From Elusimicrobia bacterium UBA5214 (lineage in GTDB: Bacteria > Elusimicrobiota > UBA5214), in NCBI GenBank assembly GCA_002412545.1, contig DHVG01000015.1:1-64000 (forward strand): 64,000 nt of DNA. The letters run 5' to 3'. Positions 59,062 to 64,000 of this stretch are shown here, one piece after another (position 1 is the stretch's first letter; the number at the start of each line of letters is the position of its first letter). The notes below the pieces were generated by a model. That model did not search any database. It saw nothing but the letters and a program-made list of their open reading frames with translations, and was not told the DNA's origin. Position numbers and translations under genes: made by a program.

Positions 59062-59540
59062 CTTTTCCCCTTAAGTTTCAACACAAGTTCAGCGACCCGC
59101 CTGCCGAGTTCTTCACATTCTCTTTCGGCTCTCTTATTTGGTTTACCAATGCTCACCGGACCATAATGGTCACCATCAAATGCACCTTGAATAACCATCC
59201 CGTGAATAAGAAATGCTTCCAAAATAGAAAAAATCGTTGTTTCATTACCACCACCAATATTTGCTGAAGAAGTGAACGCACCACCCACCTTACCGACCAG
59301 TTCACCATGATATTTCACACTTTCATCAATCAGTTTCTTAATCGGTGCAGCCAGTGTTCCGTAATATGTTGGTGAACCAATAATAATCCCGTCTGCCTCT
59401 AATAAATCTTCAATATTCGTCTGCTCAACTCTTTTCAATTCTACTTCTACATTTTCAGTTTCCGCACCTTTTTTCACCATTTTAGCCATTTCTTCGGTAT
59501 TCCCGCTTGCCGAATAATAAATAATTAATACTTTTGCCAT
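59058..59540 (-). CDS. Flavodoxin/WrbA-like FMN protein
   Basis: This 160-residue flavodoxin fold has the FMN phosphate loop YYSASGNTEEMAK and the conserved SPTYYGTLAAPIKKL and AFTSSANIGGGNETT. It is closest to NAD(P)H:quinone oxidoreductase-type flavoproteins. It is the first gene of the operon; a hairpin repeat at 59577-59671 lies upstream. Confidence 0.9.
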   Translation of the reverse strand: MAKVLIIYYSASGNTEEMAKMVKKGAETENVEVELKRVEQTNIEDLLEADGIIIGSPTYYGTLAAPIKKLIDESVKYHGELVGKVGGAFTSSANIGGGNETTIFSILEAFLIHGMVIQGAFDGDHYGPVSIGKPNKRAERECEELGRRVAELVLKLKGKS

Positions 59541-59576
59541 CCTGTCACCCCCCTCTGCGATAAAAGGTTAAGTTAA

Positions 59577-59671
59577 GAGTTTCGGGAATCTCTCCGAACG
59601 ACATCAGAGTTTCTGACGCTTTTTGTCTTTGGTCAGAAAATCATAGAGTGAGGAGAGGGTTCCCGAAACTC
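59577..59671. repeat. GAGTTTCGGGAA hairpin, uninterrupted copy
   Basis: Arms GAGTTTCGGGAATCTCTCC and GGAGAGGGTTCCCGAAACTC with internal GAACGACATCAGAG and GGTCAGAAAATCATAGAG. This 95-bp copy lacks the 21-bp nested element present in the copies near 8.9 and 48.8 kb and so shows the empty site. Confidence 0.9.
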
Positions 59672-59688
59672 CAATCTTTCGTTTAATT

Positions 59689-60120
59689 TTATCTCAATAA
59701 TAATATTCCAGCCAGAATCAACAAAACCCCTACTAATTTTGTTAAAGTAATCGCTTCACTTAAAAAAATTATTCCGGTAAGAAAAGAAACTAAAGGATAC
59801 GCACCAGCAATTGGTACCACTTTAGAAACTTCACCACTTCTTAATGCCCTATAAAAACATATCTGTCCAACAAAACTGGCTAACAAACCGCTAACTAAAA
59901 GAAAAAATATTGCCATCCAATCTGCCTTTACCGCTTTGATGAGATATTCACTTTTTACGGTAACTAACACAATTGCCCCGAGAAGTACACCTGAAGAACG
60001 TAAAAGAAGTCCGGAAAAAGTATCTATCCTTGACAATCCTAATTTCTCCAAAACTGGCACTAAACCCCAGATACAAGCAGTTAAAACTGCCCAGTAAAAT
60101 GTATTCGTCATTTTCATCAT
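59689..60120 (-). CDS. EamA/DMT-family half-transporter
   Basis: This is a 143-residue, five-helix protein of the drug/metabolite transporter superfamily. It is a single EamA unit (WGLVPVLEKLGL, PLVSFLTGIIFLSEAI), whereas most members have two. It would act as a dimer. Length matches known single-unit members, so it is not obviously truncated. Confidence 0.85.
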   Translation of the reverse strand: MMKMTNTFYWAVLTACIWGLVPVLEKLGLSRIDTFSGLLLRSSGVLLGAIVLVTVKSEYLIKAVKADWMAIFFLLVSGLLASFVGQICFYRALRSGEVSKVVPIAGAYPLVSFLTGIIFLSEAITLTKLVGVLLILAGILLLR

Positions 60121-60178
60121 TCCTTTCTTAAAAATAGTCTAATCTACCAAAATTTTCAAGTTGTAAACATCTGTTTTT

Positions 60179-61291
60179 TTAATTAACACTTCTTCCGGCA
60201 AGAACAATTTTTACAATTTCAGAACGAGAAAAAAGACGCATTGGTGGTCCCCAAGTGCCGGTACCTGAGGTGGTATAAATGAAAGACGAGCTAGCGGAAT
60301 ATAAACCAAAAGGATATTTGAAAACAAGTAAAATGATTAAATTCATTGGTAGAATCTGTCCCGCATGTGTATGCCCAGATAATTGTAAATCAACACCCAT
60401 TCCTATCGCTTTTTTAAAATTCTTTGGCTGATGAGAAAGGAGAATTATCGGCTTCCCCTGCTCACATTTCTGTATCGCTGATACCAAATCTGCACCGACC
60501 CCGGCAAAACTTTTTCCGGTATCATCATCAACACCAACAATTTCTATTGAATTGGCAACGGTTACTTTTTCATTCCTTAAAATGCTAAATCCGCATTTTT
60601 TAGCGATGGTTAAAAAATTATCCATACCGGCATAAAATTCATGATTCCCGGTAATTGCATAAATACCATATTTTGATTTTAACCTCTTCAAAACTTCACA
60701 AAATCCTTCAAATCTACGAATATCCTGGTCAATTAAATCACCGGTAATTACGATTAAATCCGGATTAAGTTCATTTGTTCTTTCAACGATTCTCTGCAAC
60801 CACTTCTCAGATTTCAAAATGCCTAAATGTAAATCGGATAGTTGAACAATGGAAAAACCGGACAATTTTGGATTTATTTTTTCAATTGGAATTTTTATCT
60901 CTTTAATTTCTAGTGGCCGGGAAGCATTGTATAGCGATAAACCCGAAGTAACCAATACTAAAAAAAGAGCAAGCAAAGTCATAAACTTGCTTGGTTCAGA
61001 AAAAAACAACTGCGCAATATCTTTTAAAACAAATATCGTAAAAGCAATTGCTATAACTCCCAACCAGAGAGCACCGAAATAAACCAACGGATAAACCGTT
61101 ATGCGTCGGCTTAAAATTTCACCGACTAAAAACGATAAACCAGCGATGAAAAAAAATATTTTCAGGTAATTACGAACAGTAAGAGGAATGCCCAAACCGC
61201 TTACAATCCGGCTATAAACATAATAATTTATTCCAAAATATATTGATGAGAATACTAAAAGAAAAAAAATAAAAATAATATTTCTTGACAT
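60179..61291 (-). CDS. Membrane metallophosphoesterase (YkuE-like)
   Basis: This 370-residue protein has four to five N-terminal helices (about 1-120) and a calcineurin-like phosphoesterase domain. Metal motifs are QLSDLHLG, ITGDLIDQD, TGNHEFY, LLSHQP and SGHTHAGQ. Related proteins hydrolyse UDP-diacylglucosamine or other phosphodiesters at the membrane; the substrate here is unknown. Confidence 0.92.
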   Translation of the reverse strand: MSRNIIFIFFLLVFSSIYFGINYYVYSRIVSGLGIPLTVRNYLKIFFFIAGLSFLVGEILSRRITVYPLVYFGALWLGVIAIAFTIFVLKDIAQLFFSEPSKFMTLLALFLVLVTSGLSLYNASRPLEIKEIKIPIEKINPKLSGFSIVQLSDLHLGILKSEKWLQRIVERTNELNPDLIVITGDLIDQDIRRFEGFCEVLKRLKSKYGIYAITGNHEFYAGMDNFLTIAKKCGFSILRNEKVTVANSIEIVGVDDDTGKSFAGVGADLVSAIQKCEQGKPIILLSHQPKNFKKAIGMGVDLQLSGHTHAGQILPMNLIILLVFKYPFGLYSASSSFIYTTSGTGTWGPPMRLFSRSEIVKIVLAGRSVN

Positions 61292-61307
61292 TACTTTAGA
61301 AATATTT

Positions 61308-62087
61308 TCATTCCGATACCCTCAAAATCATCCCAGTTCGGCGTGCTCTTTCAAAAGCATATTTCAAAAACCAGAAAAGTAATACCACATAAATACTCGT
61401 TAATCCAAAACCTTTTAAAAGAGAATGGGAAAATACCGGCTTAAAACCGTAGAATGAGCGGTAATATTCAAGAAAATAGGTAAGCGGTATTACTGAAGCA
61501 AGAGTAAAAAATGGTTTAGGTAGAAAGTTTGCTGGATAATAAATTCCACAGATTAACATTAGTAAAGTAGCCAGTGACCAAGCAGTTACCTCCACTCTTT
61601 GTCCATAAAGCATAATCAGGAGACAGACTAACATACCAATTACCAAAGCACTTAAAAAAATACCAACTAAGAAAATAATTGTAGAAGACAACCCGGCTAA
61701 TTTAAACCCAAATGTTTTACCCGAGAAAAAACCTAACAAAACGAAGACAAGAACACCGCGGCTTACCCCCACTAACCAAGAACCGATAATGTAATCATAT
61801 TGAGTAATCGGGGCAAGAAAGGTATGTTTTATGCTTTTAGACCAGATATCATAGAGCAAACTGTAAGAAACATCTAACTGAGTAACCTGTAAAACACCAG
61901 CAGTTATTGCCCCAGTTAAAACAAAAGCAAGCGTATTTTCCCTCAGCTCAAGAAAACTGCCCATTATGCCTACCGAGAGCAGTCCTACTATTGGCCAGAA
62001 AAGAATTTCCATAAAAGCAAAAAAATTTCTTTTCGCAAAAATATAATTGCGGTAAGTAAAAGCATAAAATTTATTCAGCCAGTTCAA
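61308..62087 (-). CDS. ABC-2 type exporter permease
   Basis: This 259-residue membrane protein with six helices shows the ABC-2 permease pattern FAFMEILFWPIVGLLSVG and the later YPANFLPKPFFTLASVIPLTYFLEYYR. Its start overlaps the ATPase gene by 17 bp, so the two form one exporter. Cargo is unknown; the type is common for polysaccharide or drug export. Confidence 0.91.
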   Translation of the reverse strand: MNWLNKFYAFTYRNYIFAKRNFFAFMEILFWPIVGLLSVGIMGSFLELRENTLAFVLTGAITAGVLQVTQLDVSYSLLYDIWSKSIKHTFLAPITQYDYIIGSWLVGVSRGVLVFVLLGFFSGKTFGFKLAGLSSTIIFLVGIFLSALVIGMLVCLLIMLYGQRVEVTAWSLATLLMLICGIYYPANFLPKPFFTLASVIPLTYFLEYYRSFYGFKPVFSHSLLKGFGLTSIYVVLLFWFLKYAFERARRTGMILRVSE

Positions 62088-62820
62088 GAAATGCCTCCTC
62101 TAAATTTTCACTCTTGGTCATCTCTAAAAGTTCATCCCGTGTACCGAGGGCTTTTATTTCCCCATCTTTGATAAAAGCAATCCGTTCACAAAGTTCTTCC
62201 GCCTCTTTCATATAATGAGTAGTAAGAATAATCGTATTTTTCTTTTCTTTATGGATATTAAAGACTTCTTTCCTAATTTTTCTGGCAATGTCTGGGTCAA
62301 GACCAATCGTTGGTTCATCTAAGAAAAGGACTTCTGGATTATTAATCAGCGCCTTAGCCAGAGCAAGCCGTTGCTTATTCCCGGAAGAAAGTTCATCGTA
62401 ACGAGTATGACGAAATTTTTCCAATCCGAACATTTCCATACTTTTCTCAATCGTTTTCTTGCAGTCCTTTCGGCACAAACCATAAAGTAAAGAATAAAAC
62501 TTTAGATTTTCTTCTACGGTTAAACTCCAAGGGAAATTAGGGTTGCCGGAACACATATTCAACCGACTTTTCAGTCGGTTAGTTGCCTGGTGAGTAATTT
62601 CATTACCTAAAACCCAAACTTCACCTGAATCTGGTAGTAATTGGCAAGAAAAAATATTGAGGAGAGTGGTCTTCCCCGCACCGTTTGGACCTAACAAACC
62701 GAAAATTTCTCCCTCTTTTATAGACAAGTCAACACCTAAAAGTGCCGGGGTAAGTTTTCTTCCCCAAAAACCGGAGCGGTAAGTCTTATAAACTGACTTG
62801 GTTACAATTGCATAGTCCAC
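62071..62820 (-). CDS. ABC exporter ATP-binding protein
   Basis: This 249-residue ATPase has Walker A GPNGAGKTTL, signature ELSSGNKQRLALAKAL, Walker B VLFLDEPTIGLD and the switch LTTHYMKEAEELC. It is of the CcmA/NodI class and partners the overlapping ABC-2 permease. Confidence 0.95.
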   Translation of the reverse strand: MDYAIVTKSVYKTYRSGFWGRKLTPALLGVDLSIKEGEIFGLLGPNGAGKTTLLNIFSCQLLPDSGEVWVLGNEITHQATNRLKSRLNMCSGNPNFPWSLTVEENLKFYSLLYGLCRKDCKKTIEKSMEMFGLEKFRHTRYDELSSGNKQRLALAKALINNPEVLFLDEPTIGLDPDIARKIRKEVFNIHKEKKNTIILTTHYMKEAEELCERIAFIKDGEIKALGTRDELLEMTKSENLEEAFLELAE

Positions 62821-62858
62821 AGATATATTTTAGCAAATTTATTTAAAAACCCTGATTC

Positions 62859-63005
62859 CTATTTCTTGCCAAGAATCCTGAATACTTTGGTTCCGCAAGT
62901 AGGACAAACACCCTGTAATGCTTTTCTTCCGCCTTTCATCTCTATTTCTTTAGCATCCTTAATCTCAACCTGTTTCTTACATTTCATACATCTACCTTCA
63001 GCCAT
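62859..63005 (-). CDS. Small zinc-ribbon protein (DUF5679-like)
   Basis: This 48-residue protein has two CxxC knuckles (CMKCKK and CPTCGT) around a central GGRKALQG, as in DUF5679 zinc ribbons. The ATG at 63005 is preceded by a perfect GGAGGTG at six bases. The frame is open further upstream but without a ribosome site. Function unknown. Confidence 0.87.
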   Translation of the reverse strand: MAEGRCMKCKKQVEIKDAKEIEMKGGRKALQGVCPTCGTKVFRILGKK

Positions 63006-63117
63006 TTTTAACACCTCCTTTTTTTCCGTAGTTAAAATTTTACCACAATTCTTAACCCAGTTTCCTAATCTCATTATATCAAATTTGAATGTTAATCCAC
63101 CACCCCATTCCCCGTAT

Positions 63118-63627
63118 TTACAGCCAACCACAGAATGCAAGCGCCGAAATTATCGGTCCGCTGGTTATTTTACCCTTTCTAAAAAGTTGTTTAACCTTAC
63201 TCTTGGTAACAATAAGGGGCTGAATTATTTCATCTTTTTGATAGATTCTTTTTTGTTTTTTTAAACCTTCGGCTTTAAAAATAACGATTTTTTCGGTAGT
63301 ATAACCTGGTGCAGGGTAAATCACACCCAACCGGGTAAATTTTTTAACCGAATACCCGGTTTCCTCTTTTACTTCACGCCGTGCACAAGCGATTAGTGTT
63401 TCGCCTTTCTCCAGTATCCCGGCAGGAAGTTCATAAAAATATGATTTTACTACCGGCCGATATTGTTTCAAAAGAACGATTTTATCTCTACTTAGAAAAG
63501 GTATAACCAGCACTGCACCGGGATGTTCTACTATTTCCAAATCTACAAGATAGCGGTTAGGCAGACGTTCCTTCCGGGTAAGAAAAGTAAGTAACTTACC
63601 TTGATAAATGGTTTTACTATTTTTCAT
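63118..63627 (-). CDS. Nudix hydrolase (ADP-ribose pyrophosphatase type)
   Basis: This 169-residue enzyme has the full Nudix box GILEKGETLIACARREVKEE followed by TGY, preceded by FYELPAG, as in NudF/ADP-ribose pyrophosphatases. It likely clears ADP-ribose or related nucleoside diphosphate sugars. It overlaps the upstream phosphatase gene by 4 bp. Confidence 0.93.
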   Translation of the reverse strand: MKNSKTIYQGKLLTFLTRKERLPNRYLVDLEIVEHPGAVLVIPFLSRDKIVLLKQYRPVVKSYFYELPAGILEKGETLIACARREVKEETGYSVKKFTRLGVIYPAPGYTTEKIVIFKAEGLKKQKRIYQKDEIIQPLIVTKSKVKQLFRKGKITSGPIISALAFCGWL

Positions 63628-64000
63628 GCTGAATCTCTTTCTTCAACAAATGATTTTAAATGTTTCGTCTGATTAAGCAAAGTTAAAGTAAATCCTTTTA
63701 CTTCATTATATTCTATAATACTGTAGGAACAGTTGTCTAAATGTATTTTCCAGAAATATGGTTGCGGCAGAGAAAGCAACCCGGCAATTAAAGGTTTAAG
63801 CACTGCCCGATGAGTTACCAGAAGTACGGTTTTACCTTTATCTTGAGCAACGATTCTTTTTACGGTTTTCACTGCTCTTTTTTGCACTTCAGCTAAAGTT
63901 TCACCTTCCGGAATACTTAATTTTTCCGGTTCGGTAACCCATAATTTCCATAATTTAGGTGATTTTTCTTTGATTTCCCTTTTCGCTTTCCCTTCCCAAG
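63624..64000 (-). CDS. Histidine phosphatase family protein (5' part outside window)
   Basis: The frame is open from the window edge; about 124 residues of the C-terminal part are visible. EGKAKREIKEK and PEGETLAEVQKRAV match the middle of phosphoglycerate-mutase-like phosphatases. VLLVTHRAVLKPLIAGLL carries the second catalytic histidine. The RHG motif lies outside the window. Candidate relatives are alpha-ribazole phosphatase (CobC) and Gpm-type enzymes; it cannot be decided here. Confidence 0.85.
   Translation of the reverse strand, partial: WEGKAKREIKEKSPKLWKLWVTEPEKLSIPEGETLAEVQKRAVKTVKRIVAQDKGKTVLLVTHRAVLKPLIAGLLSLPQPYFWKIHLDNCSYSIIEYNEVKGFTLTLLNQTKHLKSFVEERDSA

Noticed and set aside
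1..64000. Insertion sequence or prophage as the source of the small elements
   Set aside because: No transposase, integrase (other than the chromosomal Xer) or phage gene is visible, so any mobilising enzyme must be elsewhere.

Overview
The window is bacterial chromosome of low-to-medium G+C with many overlapping, mostly leftward genes. The gene set points to an uncultivated Gram-negative anaerobe. There is a PorV/FadL-like outer-membrane barrel, a complete murein and division (dcw) set, a cysteine-type molybdenum formate dehydrogenase with NuoE/NuoF-type partners, a GTP-dependent PEP carboxykinase, a candidate (Re)-citrate synthase and a MEMO-AMMECR1 fusion protein. The phylum cannot be fixed from sequence alone. 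The gene content and the dense small palindromes recall candidate phyla such as Omnitrophota, but this is inference.

Layout, left to right. 1-6.2 kb: a truncated secreted fibronectin-III protein, a CheY-like protein and a NarX/NarL-type two-component pair behind a clear sigma-70 promoter with a CRP-like palindrome. 6.3-15.9 kb (leftward): argD-argB-rsmD, a YjbQ protein, tRNA-Ala and a wrecked tRNA-like locus, nfo, tRNA-Leu (rightward), a rhomboid protease, an ABC exporter, a CTP-type lipid kinase, a response regulator and panD. 16.0-27.8 kb (rightward): a CBS protein, the formate dehydrogenase complex, pckG, the citrate-synthase-like gene and the MEMO fusion. 27.8-38.4 kb (leftward): cNMP sensor, xer, topA, dprA, LysM protein, ispH, plsC, aroA, tyrA, aroF. 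38.5-40.4 kb: an accessory patch (DUF1016 nuclease with an amber codon, DUF2283/DUF4258 pair) that separates hisC and pheA from the other aromatic genes. 43.6-54.3 kb: pgeF, ftsZ, ftsA, ftsQ, ddl, murB and murC, with murB and murC separated by a Doc toxin module, a barrel protein and an HPr-like protein. 54.4-64 kb: SAM hydrolase-like protein, THEP1 NTPase, queE, transporters, a second ABC exporter, a Nudix hydrolase and a truncated histidine phosphatase.

The most striking feature is repetitive DNA, not a gene. Two kinds of small element occur throughout and invade conserved coding genes without breaking the frame. (1) Imperfect tandem arrays with a period of 7, 8 or 9 bp lie inside argD, the ABC permease, the nuoF fusion, fdhA, xer, tyrA, hisC, ddl and queE, and also between genes. 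(2) GC-rich palindromes of about 15-110 bp lie inside rsmD, fdhA, xer, topA, the MEMO gene, hisC, queE and others. The palindromes nest in the arrays and in one another. A near-identical 21-22 bp palindrome that reads PARQG sits inside 7-bp arrays of both fdhA and xer. A 21-bp palindrome sits in both orientations inside a larger hairpin family. One of its copies is itself split by a 116-bp insert that contains another intact copy. A tRNA-like locus has palindromes in its T loop and anticodon region. queE carries five separate inserts. This looks like a layered system of very small mobile or self-expanding elements, comparable in kind to Rickettsia palindromic elements and cyanobacterial heptamer repeats. 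I do not know of a description of this combination.
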